Source of the DNA: Bacillus sp. FJAT-18017 | GTDB lineage: Bacteria > Bacillota > Bacilli > Bacillales > Cytobacillaceae | Assembly: GCF_001278805.1 (NCBI RefSeq) | Contig: NZ_CP012602.1 | Location: forward strand, 4,617,501 to 4,681,500 | Length of the DNA stretch: 64,000 nt | Direction of reading: 5' to 3' | Shown: positions 26,853 through 35,118 of the stretch, piece by piece | Layout of the letters: every line of letters begins with the position of its first letter | How positions within the stretch are numbered: the first letter of the stretch is position 1 | Notes under the pieces: generated by a model | What the model was told of the DNA's origin: nothing | Database searches by the model: none | Seen by the model: only the letters and a program-made list of their open reading frames with translations | Program-made: the position numbers and the translations under genes

Positions 26853-27145
26853 TGTTAGATTTAGCCTCCCTGATGTTAAAAGACAAACGAAAGTGGGAAT
26901 ATAATAAATGTACTTTCCACCACGGTCTCCACTGATGGCAGTCACGATAGGGTTTTTCGAATTTTTGGGGAGGATTATCCCACAGTAAATTCTATAATTT
27001 TTAGTTGTATTACTTCCCGCTAAAAATGTGGTAAAGTGATTTTTAAACGGAGGACCCGTTTACACCATCTTCTACGGTAAAACATACGATGGAAACTGGC
27101 AAGCAATTTCGGCGGGGAAACTCATTAAAAGGAGGAACCGGCACC

Positions 27146-28126
27146 TTGGATACTGGTACACATGTTGTTATGGGGCTAGGCCTTGGCGCTTTGGCCACGC
27201 TGGATCCAGCTGTTGCCGGACATACTGCGACAGCAACCAGCGTTATGGTCGGCACCATTGTAGGCTCACAAATTCCCGATATTGATACAGTACTTAAATT
27301 AAGAAATAACGCAGTCTATATACGCAATCATAGGGGTATCACCCACTCCGTACCCGCAGTCTTTTTATGGCCACTCCTTATTACAGGTGCAGTGTATTTA
27401 TTTAATCCTGACGCCAATCTGCTGCATTTGTGGCTATGGACACAGCTCGCTGTTTTCTTGCATGTGTTCGTGGATATATTTAATGCTTACGGCACCCAGG
27501 CACTTCGTCCGTTTTCTCCCAAATGGGTTGCTCTTGGTGTTATCAACACATTTGACCCGTTCATCTTCGGTATCCATGTCGCCGGTCTGGCAGTCTGGAT
27601 TATGGGAGTACATCCGGGTTATACCTTCGTTGTCGTGTACGCGATTATGATTTTCTATTACTTCCTGCGTTTTTCAGCGAAGCGGGAGGTTGTGCAGGCA
27701 GTCAGAATCATGTTCCCTGCTGCTACGCAAATTGTTGTCGCACCCACCATGAGATTCAATCACTGGCGAGTTGCCGTTATGACCGAACAGGAGTTTTTTG
27801 TAGGTCGGGCCCAGGGTGCAACCGTACGTATTCTTGATAAATTCAAGCGCGTGCCGGTTCCTGATACACCAATCATTCATGCGGCGAAAAAGGATTCCAA
27901 TATCTCTGCCTTTCTATCCTTCTCCCCTGTTTATCGATGGGAAGTAAAGGAATTCGATGACTACCATGAGGTTCGCTTTATTGATTTGCGATACCGCAGC
28001 AATGGGCACTATCCATTTGTAGCTGTCGTCCACTTGGATCCAGATTTAAACATTAAGAATTCATACACTGGCTGGATTTATAGCGAGGAGAAACTTCGAA
28101 AGAAACTAGAAATACTTCCAGGTTAA
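27146..28126 (+). CDS. yfhP: YfhP-type membrane-bound metal-dependent hydrolase
   Basis: This 326-residue protein has four to five membrane segments in its first 190 residues and a soluble C-terminal domain. It carries the DUF457/YdjM metal-binding pattern: DTGTHVVMG, SQIPDIDTVL, HRGITHS and HVFVDIFNAYGTQ. The start is a TTG at 27146 with GGAGG ten bases upstream, giving MDTGTHVV as in B. subtilis YfhP; an earlier in-frame ATG lacks a ribosome site. The substrate is unknown. I recall that B. subtilis YfhP has been described as a negative regulator of the neighbouring yfhQ-fabL-sspE genes, a context kept here. Confidence 0.88.
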   Translation: MDTGTHVVMGLGLGALATLDPAVAGHTATATSVMVGTIVGSQIPDIDTVLKLRNNAVYIRNHRGITHSVPAVFLWPLLITGAVYLFNPDANLLHLWLWTQLAVFLHVFVDIFNAYGTQALRPFSPKWVALGVINTFDPFIFGIHVAGLAVWIMGVHPGYTFVVVYAIMIFYYFLRFSAKREVVQAVRIMFPAATQIVVAPTMRFNHWRVAVMTEQEFFVGRAQGATVRILDKFKRVPVPDTPIIHAAKKDSNISAFLSFSPVYRWEVKEFDDYHEVRFIDLRYRSNGHYPFVAVVHLDPDLNIKNSYTGWIYSEEKLRKKLEILPG

Positions 28127-28130
28127 CACA

Positions 28131-28335
28131 AAAAGCGTAAGCGCCTTCGTGACAGGCAAAGATCGGCCTGTCCCTGCGATGATTATGCTAAGTAGCTTTC
28201 CTTAGTGGTCAGCGCCGTATGGACTGGAGGGCCTCGAAGGAGATAAAGGAAACACGATGAGTGCAAGCGAAACGATGTTGACTTATCGTAACGAGGGGAC
28301 CGAAGTACACTAGGCGCTAGGCGCTGGAGCTAGAT
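28131..28335 (+). repeat. Interspersed structured repeat, copy D
   Basis: Runs AAAAGCGTAAGCGCCTTCG to GGCGCTAGGCGCTGGAGCTAG. It has the GACAGGC/GCCTGTC hairpin, the body of copy B and an 18-codon open frame differing from that in copy B by two bases. It lacks the two-hairpin insert of copies C and E. Confidence 0.88.
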
Positions 28336-28343
28336 TAAACAAA

Positions 28344-28384
28344 AGAAACGGCAGTCCATTTTTTTTAATTGGATGCCGTTTTAA
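28344..28384. terminator. yfhJ terminator
   Basis: AAACGGCA and TGCCGTTT, with an inner TCCA/TGGA, form a hairpin flanked by AAAAG and TTTTAAA. It lies just past the yfhJ stop. Confidence 0.75.
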
Positions 28385-28389
28385 ATTTA

Positions 28390-28659
28390 TTAGTGCAGCC
28401 TATTTTTATCCTCATTTAAATACTGGCTGTATTTCGGATTTCTAGCTGCGAACTCATGAAGGTTTTCACCGTAATGTTCAATCCATTGACGTACAACCTT
28501 TTCAGTCATCTCGCTTCCCAGATATTCTCTGCCAGCTTTGGCATAGGTAGTCTCAAAATCATCCCATAGCAATTCCACCCATGTCCTGGCCTGGCCGTAG
28601 GAAAGCAAATCATTCTTATCTAGGAGCAGATTGGTCAGCCTTTCATGATAATCATTCAT
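28390..28659 (-). CDS. yfhJ: YfhJ family protein (WVELL domain)
   Basis: An 89-residue protein with the signature QARTWVELLWDDFETTYAKAGREYLGSEMT that names the WVELL family, followed by a second helical region ending in KYSQYLNEDK. No enzymatic residues are apparent and the role is unknown. I choose ATG 28659, six bases after GGTGAT, over an in-frame TTG six bases earlier that would sit inside the ribosome site. It is divergent from sspK, as in B. subtilis. Confidence 0.86.
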   Translation of the reverse strand: MNDYHERLTNLLLDKNDLLSYGQARTWVELLWDDFETTYAKAGREYLGSEMTEKVVRQWIEHYGENLHEFAARNPKYSQYLNEDKNRLH

Positions 28660-28770
28660 ATACAATCACCTTTCTTGGGAGAATTGTGAAAACATATCGC
28701 CAACTAATGTGTAAATACTAACGATATGCAGACTTGTTCTGCATTACTAACTAAAGATGGAGGCTGGAGA

Positions 28771-28944
28771 ATGAGAAACAAAGCAAAGGGCTTTCCATAC
28801 AACCATGATGACAAACTCGAAGGGGAACCTCGTGCCAAGGCTGAGTATGCCTCTAAGCGGGCAGATGGTTCAATCAATACTCATCCGCAGGAACGAATGA
28901 AAGCTTCTTCTCAAAGGAACCCAGACGAGATTAAGTCTTTTTAA
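28771..28944 (+). CDS. sspK: Small acid-soluble spore protein K
   Basis: A 57-residue, highly charged protein beginning [15 protein letters not shown] and containing [20 protein letters not shown] and HPQERMKAS, the hallmarks of SspK, a minor spore protein made in the forespore. GGAGGCTGGAGA precedes the ATG at 28771. It is a few residues longer than B. subtilis SspK at its C-terminus (NPDEIKSF). A terminator follows at once, so it is a single gene. Confidence 0.93.
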   Translation: MRNKAKGFPYNHDDKLEGEPRAKAEYASKRADGSINTHPQERMKASSQRNPDEIKSF

Positions 28945-28956
28945 CACATTTTTCAC

Positions 28957-28992
28957 TGTCTGCCTGGCATTGTAATGGATGCCAGGCATTCT
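28957..28992. terminator. sspK/yfhH terminator
   Basis: TGCCTGGCAT-tgtaatgg-ATGCCAGGCA is a perfect ten-base-pair stem between the convergent ends of sspK and yfhH. Confidence 0.8.
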
Positions 28993-28995
28993 ATA

Positions 28996-29316
28996 TTATC
29001 TATTCATAAGCATTGAAATCGGCAGGGCTTCTTCTTTTCCATCGCCATTAAGACGGTATCCCCAAGCAAATACACCATTTAGATAATCAATTTTAAAATA
29101 TGAACCCGGGTCGCCTTCAATTGCATAAATTTCACCCGGCGCAAAGTTCGCAGGATCGAGCAAATAAGCTTTTGCCATGACAGCTTTTCTCTCAAGAACA
29201 GCGAATTCGTTCACAATGCCCATCTGTTCCGCTTTCCTTGCCTTTTCTTTTAAAAAGGCGATTTCTTGCTTTAATTCGTATTCTGTCATTTCGCTATAAC
29301 GCTTTTCCTGCTGCAT
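28996..29316 (-). CDS. yfhH: YfhH family protein (DUF1811)
   Basis: The 106-residue protein has an N-terminal helical half (RYSEMTEYELKQEIAFLKEKARKAEQMG) and a C-terminal beta-rich half (PGEIYAIEGDPGSYFKIDYLNGVFAWGYRL), matching DUF1811/YfhH. No function is established. I use ATG 29316, eight bases after AAGGTGG; a GTG twelve bases upstream overlaps the ribosome site. It is convergent with sspK and divergent from the SDR gene. Confidence 0.87.
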   Translation of the reverse strand: MQQEKRYSEMTEYELKQEIAFLKEKARKAEQMGIVNEFAVLERKAVMAKAYLLDPANFAPGEIYAIEGDPGSYFKIDYLNGVFAWGYRLNGDGKEEALPISMLMNR

Positions 29317-29407
29317 TCGGGCAACCACCTTTGTTATTTTTCCTACCTTTAGTATAGTAAATTTAAGATGGATTAGAAAGAATACTGCTTTATTACGGAG
29401 GTATCTT

Positions 29408-30085
29408 ATGAAGACTTTAATTGTAACAGGTGCAGGGTCCGGGCTTGGACGTGAGCTTGCATTGCTTTTTGCTAAAAAGGGGTTTAGCTTAATCCTCGCT
29501 GGAAGGTCTGATGTACGGCTTCAGGAGGTAAAAAAGGAAATCGAAGCTTTTGGCGGGACAGCTGAAACGATTGTCATTGATGTCAAAGAAACATCAGTAA
29601 TCCCTAATAGACTTGCATCAATACTTAAGGATAAGCAAGTTTACGGTCTTATTAACAATGCTGGCATTGGCCATTTCGGACCATTTACACAGATGAAGGA
29701 TAGCGACATAATCGAAATGCTCCAAACCAATATATCTGGGACCATATTTATGACAAAAGCGATACTGCCTTATCTGGAGAAAGCCGGAGAAGGCCACATA
29801 ATCAATATTATTTCTACCGCAGGTCTTCGGGGAAAGGTAAATGAGTCTGTTTACGCTGCCTCCAAGTTTGCAATAAGGGGATTTACCGAGAGCTTGCAAA
29901 AGGAGTATGAAGGCCAGAAGATACGGTTTACTGCAGCTTATATGGGTGGTATGGATACTCCGTTCTGGTCAAACAGTACACATGTTGCAGATCCTTCGCG
30001 ATTCAGGACGCCTCGCGAGGTTGCTGAATATATTGTTGCCAATCTCGGCAACGACGAAATCATACTTGAAAGTAAAAAATCATGA
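29408..30085 (+). CDS. Short-chain dehydrogenase/reductase family protein
   Basis: This 225-residue SDR has the coenzyme motif TGAGSGLGREL, NNAGIGHFG, and the catalytic set S-Y-K in IISTAGLRGKVNESVYAASKFAIRG. The substrate is unknown. ACGGAGGTATCTT precedes the ATG. Its stop codon lies inside the left arm of a terminator hairpin. I do not recall an SDR gene at this place in B. subtilis, where yfhH and recX are direct neighbours, so it is a local insertion or a difference between lineages. Confidence 0.86.
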   Translation: MKTLIVTGAGSGLGRELALLFAKKGFSLILAGRSDVRLQEVKKEIEAFGGTAETIVIDVKETSVIPNRLASILKDKQVYGLINNAGIGHFGPFTQMKDSDIIEMLQTNISGTIFMTKAILPYLEKAGEGHIINIISTAGLRGKVNESVYAASKFAIRGFTESLQKEYEGQKIRFTAAYMGGMDTPFWSNSTHVADPSRFRTPREVAEYIVANLGNDEIILESKKS

Positions 30086-30107
30086 CAAACGCGTCATGAT
30101 TTTTTAT
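30077..30107. terminator. Bidirectional terminator shared by the SDR gene and recX
   Basis: AAATCATGAC-aaacgc-GTCATGATTTTTT. The SDR stop codon TGA (30083-30085) is inside the stem, and the recX stop codon starts at the end of the T-run. Confidence 0.85.
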
Positions 30108-30913
30108 TCTTCTTGCCTTGATTCAAGATAGCGTTCAATTAAGTCTATTGGGAACCCTTTTCTAAAAAGTGTTTCTTTCATTTTTTGCTGATAGGCGTGT
30201 CCTATCAACTTCCCGTGTTTTCGGTGCGCTTTTTCTCCCTGAGCTCTGATTGCCTCAAGCTCGACTTCCTCTTCCCTGCCAAAATCAGCTTCACTCAAAG
30301 CGAATTGGATGGCATCAGTTTGATATCCCTTTCTCCTAAGCATGGCATCAAGCTTTTGCTTCAAGACTTTTTCGGATTCAGAGGAATATTTCTTCGCATA
30401 CTTTTCAGCAAGTAATGTCGCTTTTTCAAATTGCTGTTCCTGGGTATATTGCTCCATTGCGTTGTCAATTAAAACCTCAGCAACCCCGCGCTCCTTTAGT
30501 TCCATTCTGACAACATAGGCGCCTTTATTAGTGGTGCTGATTTGGGTCCTAACATAAGCATCCGCATATTCCGCATCATTCAGGTAACCCTGTTCCTTAA
30601 GCCTGATTATGACTTCGCTGATTGCAGCTTCTTCAAGCTTTTTTTCCTTTAAATAGCTGTAAACCTCCTTTTCCGTCCTCATCTTATAAGCCAGATAGTT
30701 AATTGCGTTATTATATGCCTTGCGAATTTCGTCATGATAACCGACTTCCGCAAGTAAAAATTCATCCAGTTCCATTCCTTTTTTTAGCCGGAACTTAACA
30801 ATGACAGACTCATCCGCACTAAACGCATATTCCTCGCCTTTGCCGAAGTCCATATAAATATTGTAACGCCCTGTATCTCTTTTCTGGGTGGTAATTTTGG
30901 TTACGGTTGGCAT
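30104..30913 (-). CDS. recX: Recombination regulator RecX
   Basis: The 269-residue, mostly helical protein is made of tandem three-helix RecX repeats, with the family motifs AINYLAYKMRTEKEVYSYL, LKEQGYLNDAEYADAYVR and RKGYQTDAIQFAL. RecX binds RecA filaments and limits or remodels them during recombination and the SOS response. Length matches the long Bacillus form. It lies between yfhF and yfhH as in B. subtilis (yfhG). It is divergent from yfhF; I found no clear LexA box in the 97-base spacer. Confidence 0.93.
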   Translation of the reverse strand: MPTVTKITTQKRDTGRYNIYMDFGKGEEYAFSADESVIVKFRLKKGMELDEFLLAEVGYHDEIRKAYNNAINYLAYKMRTEKEVYSYLKEKKLEEAAISEVIIRLKEQGYLNDAEYADAYVRTQISTTNKGAYVVRMELKERGVAEVLIDNAMEQYTQEQQFEKATLLAEKYAKKYSSESEKVLKQKLDAMLRRKGYQTDAIQFALSEADFGREEEVELEAIRAQGEKAHRKHGKLIGHAYQQKMKETLFRKGFPIDLIERYLESRQEE

Positions 30914-31010
30914 GTCCTCACCTCTATTTCACTTTACCATACCTTTACTATGCCATTCATGTTCCAAAAATGTAAAATAGAAACAAACGGTTTGTAGAGG
31001 GGGAGTTCGA

Positions 31011-31913
31011 TTGAAACTGGCAATTGCGGGCGGAACAGGATTTCTGGGCAACGCATTAGTTGACACATTGCTATCCGAAGAGCATGAAATAGTTATTTTA
31101 ACAAGGAAAAAGACCTCAAGTTCCAAGACAAACCTTACCTTTGTTCAATGGATGGCTGAGGAAAGCCAGCCTGAACGCTATCTTGAAGGAATCGAAGTTT
31201 TCATCAACTTGGCCGGAGAATCTTTAAATAGCGGACGCTGGACAACTGTACAGAAGGAAAAGCTTTTAAAAAGCCGGTTGGATGCCACAAACGAAGCAAT
31301 CCGCATCCTCTCCAAGCTTTCTAAAAAGCCCTCTGTCTATATTTCTGCAAGCGCAGTCGGCGTGTATGGCACTTCCGAGGATAAACTGTTTACTGAGGAA
31401 AGTAGTCTAGGCCAAGATTTTCTGGCAAGTCTCGTTAAACAATGGGAAGATGCTGGCTCCAAAGCTGAAGAGCTTGGAATCAGGACAGTTTTTTGCAGAT
31501 TTGGAATCATTCTGGACCGGGAAGAAAGCGCCCTCCCCCAAATGGTTTTTCCTTATAAACTTTTCGGAGGCGGAACAGTTGGCTCCGGAAGTCAATGGAT
31601 ATCCTGGATTCACAGGGAAGATGCAGTCGGTGCCATCCTTTTTATAATTAAGAATAACAGTATTAGCGGCGCCGTAAATTTCACTTCCCCCAACCCGACA
31701 ACGATGAAAGAATTTGGCCAAACAATCGGCCAAGTGCTTCGCAGACCTCATTGGCTCCCAGTTCCTTCCTTTGCGTTGAAGCTTTTGCTCGGCGAAATGA
31801 GCATACTTGTACTTAAAGGGCAAAGGGTTATGCCAGTAGTCCTTGTTGAAGCTGGCTACCAGTTTCGTTTTCCACAATTAAAAAAGGCGCTGGAGGATCT
31901 TTTCAGTAAGTAA
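31011..31913 (+). CDS. yfhF: TIGR01777-family epimerase (YfhF)
   Basis: The 300-residue protein has an NAD(P)-binding Rossmann start, KLAIAGGTGFLGNALVDTLL, then EVFINLAGESLNSGRWT, SASAVGVYG and WISWIHREDAVGAILFI, the pattern of the TIGR01777 group of extended SDR proteins related to sugar epimerases and SulA-like proteins. The substrate is unknown. The start is TTG 31011 behind GAGGGGGAG. It is divergent from recX and upstream of yfhE and yfhD. In the 276 bases between yfhF and yfhE I see nothing specific. Confidence 0.9.
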   Translation: MKLAIAGGTGFLGNALVDTLLSEEHEIVILTRKKTSSSKTNLTFVQWMAEESQPERYLEGIEVFINLAGESLNSGRWTTVQKEKLLKSRLDATNEAIRILSKLSKKPSVYISASAVGVYGTSEDKLFTEESSLGQDFLASLVKQWEDAGSKAEELGIRTVFCRFGIILDREESALPQMVFPYKLFGGGTVGSGSQWISWIHREDAVGAILFIIKNNSISGAVNFTSPNPTTMKEFGQTIGQVLRRPHWLPVPSFALKLLLGEMSILVLKGQRVMPVVLVEAGYQFRFPQLKKALEDLFSK

Positions 31914-32189
31914 AATCCTTTTCCACCTCACACTGATTAACCATATGAATGACAATTTGCTCAACCGGTACTCCGAAATCTCATTCAGCGGCTTTAATAG
32001 CGGGACTTCCTAGTATTGTTTTAGCACAAATGTTTTATTTGACGAATTTAGGTTAAAGAATGAATACCGGCTGCTTTTTGCCCCCGGCTCAATACTTAAT
32101 TAAGAAATATCTTTGCAGGTTGAATCAATGGCTTCTATATAGGAAAGGCTGGAAGTAGCAGTTTACTTTTCAAGAAGGAAGGGACCAAA

Positions 32190-32315
32190 ATGGAAAAACC
32201 TAAAAAAGATAAGAATCGAAAAACATTGACGAGTACCCAGGAAGTCCTGTACCAAAGAGAATTTAAAGCCGCTGATAGAGCAGCGGGTTTTGATCCGCCA
32301 GGAAGAAGAAGATAG
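32190..32315 (+). CDS. yfhE: YfhE family small protein
   Basis: A 41-residue basic protein, MEKPKKDKNRKTLTSTQEVL to FDPPGRRR, matching the YfhE family in the charged lysine-rich start, the STQEVLYQREFKAADRAAG core and its size. AAGGAAGGGACC precedes the ATG. Its role is unknown; it has the composition of small sporulation-associated proteins. It lies between yfhF and yfhD, in the B. subtilis order, and the structured repeat copy E begins five bases after the stop codon. Confidence 0.85.
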   Translation: MEKPKKDKNRKTLTSTQEVLYQREFKAADRAAGFDPPGRRR

Positions 32316-32319
32316 AAAC

Positions 32320-32640
32320 AAAAGCGTAAGCGCCTTCGTGACAGGCAAAAACCGCCTGTCCCTGCGATGATTATTCTCAGGGAGGAGCTTTCCTTAGTGG
32401 TCATCGCCGTACAAACTGGAGGGGCTTCGACTGAGATACGGTGAATCTTCCATCAGTGGTGAAGTTCCACTGATGGTTAGATGAAGCAATCGGACCTTTA
32501 GTGTCAGTTGCCAACGAAGGAGGCTTACTGACACTTAAGGTGGGATAAAGGAATCACGAAGAGCGATAGCGTGTTCGTGCATGACTTATCCTAGGGAGGA
32601 GACCTGAAGTTTGCGCACGCGTAAGTGCTGGAGCTAGACA
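32320..32640 (+). repeat. Interspersed structured repeat, copy E (long form with hairpin insert)
   Basis: Starts AAAAGCGTAAGCGCCTTCG and ends AGTGCTGGAGCTAGACA. It contains CCATCAGTGG/CCACTGATGG (32450-32476) and ACCTTTAGTGTCAGT/ACTGACACTTAAGGT (32494-32541), the same stems as copy C but with compensating base changes. The terminal closing stem is weakened here (GTAAGTGCTGG). Confidence 0.9.
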
Positions 32641-32802
32641 TAAATCAGCTAGACTAAAGAAGCTATCAACTGACGCAAATCTCCTTATTAACAATTAGTT
32701 CGTGCTTGTGGAAAATTTCCACTCATGTAGAAGTCCCGGACGGAAACGATAAGACCATGGGGGTACTCCTCCGACTTTTATTTCCGAAAGGGGTTTTTGC
32801 TT

Positions 32803-32991
32803 TTGGCACGTTCACGTGGACATAGGAATCGCGATAAAAATTCTGCTTCTCTGCCGCAAACTCCGAAGAATTTAAAGATCAGTGATGGACTTGATGTGGA
32901 ATTTGACCGTGACCTTGCCGATCATGACGATCTTGAAGCAATGGCAAGATCAAAAGCTGCCGATCAAAGGGCAAAAAGCAGGCGGAAATAA
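32803..32991 (+). CDS. yfhD: YfhD family small protein
   Basis: A 62-residue charged protein with RDKNSASLPQTPKN, DGLDVEFDRDLADHDDLEA and AADQRAKSRRK, the conserved blocks of YfhD. No function is known; small size and composition resemble minor spore proteins. The start is taken as TTG 32803 (MARSRGHRNR), nine bases after AAAGGGG; a TTG six bases earlier is too close to the ribosome site. A terminator follows. In the gap before it (32641-32802) the only notable thing is GTGGAAA-a-TTTCCAC at 32708. Confidence 0.84.
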   Translation: MARSRGHRNRDKNSASLPQTPKNLKISDGLDVEFDRDLADHDDLEAMARSKAADQRAKSRRK

Positions 32992-32997
32992 TTTTAA

Positions 32998-33031
32998 AGG
33001 CGCAGCTTCTTATTGGAGCTGCGCTTGTTTT
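32998..33031 (+). terminator. yfhD terminator
   Basis: GCGCAGCT-tcttattgg-AGCTGCGC followed by TTGTTTTAT, nine bases past the yfhD stop codon. Confidence 0.75.
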
Positions 33032-33065
33032 ATGAATACGTTTTAAATTTATATGGATTTATTTC

Positions 33066-33188
33066 TGTGGATTGTGCATAACATCTGGGGATAGATCTGT
33101 GGATAATGTGGATAAGCCTGTGGAGTACTTCGAAAAACTATACTTTTCTTGTGGAAATCTCTTTGGATAACTTAGTAATTTATCAACA
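33066..33188. other. DnaA-box cluster
   Basis: Three exact DnaA boxes (TGTGNATAA, the reverse of TTATNCACA) lie at 33073-33081, 33098-33106 and 33107-33115; the last two abut and are TGTGGATAA, reverse complement of the strongest box TTATCCACA. Near matches follow the same strand: TGTGGATTG 33066, TGTGGAGTA 33119, TGTGGAAAT 33150, TTTGGATAA 33162, plus TTATCAACA 33180 on the other strand. No gene covers the region (32992-33280). Confidence 0.75.
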
Positions 33189-33280
33189 ATGCTGTATTAC
33201 ATACAAATATCTTCAAATTCATTCTTGAATAAAATGTCCGTGCTAAAATGAGTGGTATGGTTATAACAGAGGTGAAACTG

Positions 33281-34345
33281 ATGGTTCTTAACTTATTAAA
33301 AACATTAATTTCAATAGACAGTTCAACTATTCCTGGTGCAAATGAAGCTGTGGAATTTTGCGGAAATTGGCTTAAATCTCACGGTATGGAAGTAAACTAC
33401 CTTGAAAATAACGGGCGAAAAATGCTGGTTACTGAAGTAGGTTCCGGCGAATTCACACTAGTTCTTAACGGTCATGTTGATATTGTTGCAGGTAACCACG
33501 GCCAATTCTTTCCTTACGAAAGCAACGGCAAATTATATGGAAGAGGTTCAGCCGATATGAAGGCAGGTGTCGCTGCAATGATGGCTGCCATCGTTGAACT
33601 AAAGCAGTATAAATTAGGAATCAAAGTACAGCTGCAAATTGTATCGGATGAAGAAACTGGCGGTGAGAATTGCTCTGGATTCCTTTCAGAGTCTGGATAC
33701 AGAGGCGATTTTGTTATTTGCGGCGAACCAACGGGGCTTCGAATTGCCATCCAGGCAAAAGGCATTCTTCGTACTGACATTACTGTTCCTGGGAAATCAG
33801 CACATGGAAGCAGGCCGTGGGAAGGAATTAATGCGATTGAACAAGCATATGAGATCTTTAAACAAATCAAGAATCTCCCATTTGCAAAGGAAAGCAGCGA
33901 ATACTATATGCATCCTTCTATTAATCTTGCAAAAGTGGCCGCTGGCGATGCCTATAATGTCGTACCCGACGAATGTAAAATCGGGCTGGACATACGATAC
34001 TTACCCGGGCAGAACCCGGAAGAAATCCTCGAACAAATTAAAGGGATAAGCCCTGAAATAAGTGTGGTTTCAGGATGGCAAGCCGACCCTATTAACACAG
34101 ACCCAAAACATCCATTCCTAAATCATTTAGATCGGGTTATTAAAAGGCATCCGGGCCGTGAAACTGTATACTTTGGCCAACACGGAAGTGCCGACACTGT
34201 ATATTTTGCCAAACATGGAATTCCTGCAATTGAATTTGGCCCGTCTGGAGCAAACTGGCATGGAGACGAGGAATATGTTGAAATCGAGTCAGTATTTGCG
34301 TTCCGGAACATCCTTGTAGAGCTGGCGACTGAACTGATATTCTAA
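33281..34345 (+). CDS. M20 family deacylase (ArgE/DapE type)
   Basis: This 354-residue zinc hydrolase has the metal ligands in NGHVDIVAG, GRGSADMKAGVAAMMA, SDEETGGENCSG, CGEPTG and the C-terminal GANWHGDEEYVE, with the acid/base glutamate in DEETGG. The family removes acyl groups from amino acids, as acetylornithine deacetylase or succinyl-diaminopimelate desuccinylase do. The nearby pathway uses ArgJ, which recycles the acetyl group, so an ArgE is not needed and the true substrate is open. AGAGGTGAAACTG directly precedes ATG 33281; the frame extends eleven codons upstream without such a site. Confidence 0.88.
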   Translation: MVLNLLKTLISIDSSTIPGANEAVEFCGNWLKSHGMEVNYLENNGRKMLVTEVGSGEFTLVLNGHVDIVAGNHGQFFPYESNGKLYGRGSADMKAGVAAMMAAIVELKQYKLGIKVQLQIVSDEETGGENCSGFLSESGYRGDFVICGEPTGLRIAIQAKGILRTDITVPGKSAHGSRPWEGINAIEQAYEIFKQIKNLPFAKESSEYYMHPSINLAKVAAGDAYNVVPDECKIGLDIRYLPGQNPEEILEQIKGISPEISVVSGWQADPINTDPKHPFLNHLDRVIKRHPGRETVYFGQHGSADTVYFAKHGIPAIEFGPSGANWHGDEEYVEIESVFAFRNILVELATELIF

Positions 34346-34404
34346 TATTAGTTGTTGTTAGATAAGATATGGTAACAAGTCGGTGGGAGCAGAATCAACA
34401 TACA

Positions 34405-34448
34405 AAGAGAAAAGCCCCGTAAGCTCATGCTGGCGGGGCTTCATTTTT
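34405..34448. terminator. Bidirectional terminator between the deacylase and the GNAT operon
   Basis: AAAAGCCCCG and CGGGGCTTCATTTTT form a GC-rich stem with A- and T-runs outside, between convergent genes. Confidence 0.85.
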
Positions 34449-35118
34449 AGAGTGGGAGCAATGCAACTTTATCTTTCTTCCTGAGTCCTTCAATCATACT
34501 GATCCACTCTTGAGGTTTATTCGGCAGGACCGTATAGTAATTGGTTAGGAAATCCGCAACAAGACTTGCTTCGATTTCGCCTTGGCTGTCATCAGACGGC
34601 ATAAAGCCCAAATCAAGCCCTGTTACTGCTTCTCCGTTATTTTCCCAGGATGGATGTACATACTCAATGTCAATTCGCTTATAACCGAGATGGGAAAGAA
34701 CCTCCCTGCGGACATAGGGATCCATCACCTTAACACCGCCAAACTCATACTTCTCAACTCTGTAAGGATCATAAATTTCAGCAAACATTCCGTAAAGCTC
34801 CTTACCGTTTTGGGAGGCAAGTGCATTCAAATCCTTCATCCGGTTTACGGCAAGAAAGCGGCCAATCCCCATTCCCTGGTGGCCAATGATTGTGAAGTCA
34901 GTCATCGCGATATTCCAGTCCTGATAATAACGGTACTCGGTTGCACCAACAACCTGGTCACCATCAAGAGCAACAAAAACCCGGATGCCCGGATCTTCAA
35001 GTGGTTCCCTCCACAGTTCATATTCGAGCACTTCTTCCGGAGGGAAGATTTGCCCCATCAGTGTGTGCATTTTCCTGAAATCAGGGTCATCAATACTTGT
35101 TATGCGTTTATATTCCAT
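34447..35118 (-). CDS. GNAT family N-acetyltransferase, last gene of the nitrilase operon
   Basis: The 223-residue protein has the acetyl-CoA binding loop HQGMGIGRFLAVNRM and a GNAT beta-strand core (GDQVVGATEYRYYQDWNIAMTDFTII). The start is ATG 35118, giving MEYKRITSIDDPD, with AAGGAG nine bases upstream; a longer reading would intrude on the previous gene. It overlaps the end of that second GNAT gene by 11 bases, so translation is probably coupled. The substrate is unknown. The same operon contains another GNAT gene and a nitrilase-type hydrolase. Confidence 0.85.
   Translation of the reverse strand: MEYKRITSIDDPDFRKMHTLMGQIFPPEEVLEYELWREPLEDPGIRVFVALDGDQVVGATEYRYYQDWNIAMTDFTIIGHQGMGIGRFLAVNRMKDLNALASQNGKELYGMFAEIYDPYRVEKYEFGGVKVMDPYVRREVLSHLGYKRIDIEYVHPSWENNGEAVTGLDLGFMPSDDSQGEIEASLVADFLTNYYTVLPNKPQEWISMIEGLRKKDKVALLPL

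Noticed and set aside
31914..32189. Regulatory RNA or small gene in the yfhF-yfhE gap
   Set aside because: No stable hairpin with a T-run, no ribosome site with a sensible frame, and no recognised motif.
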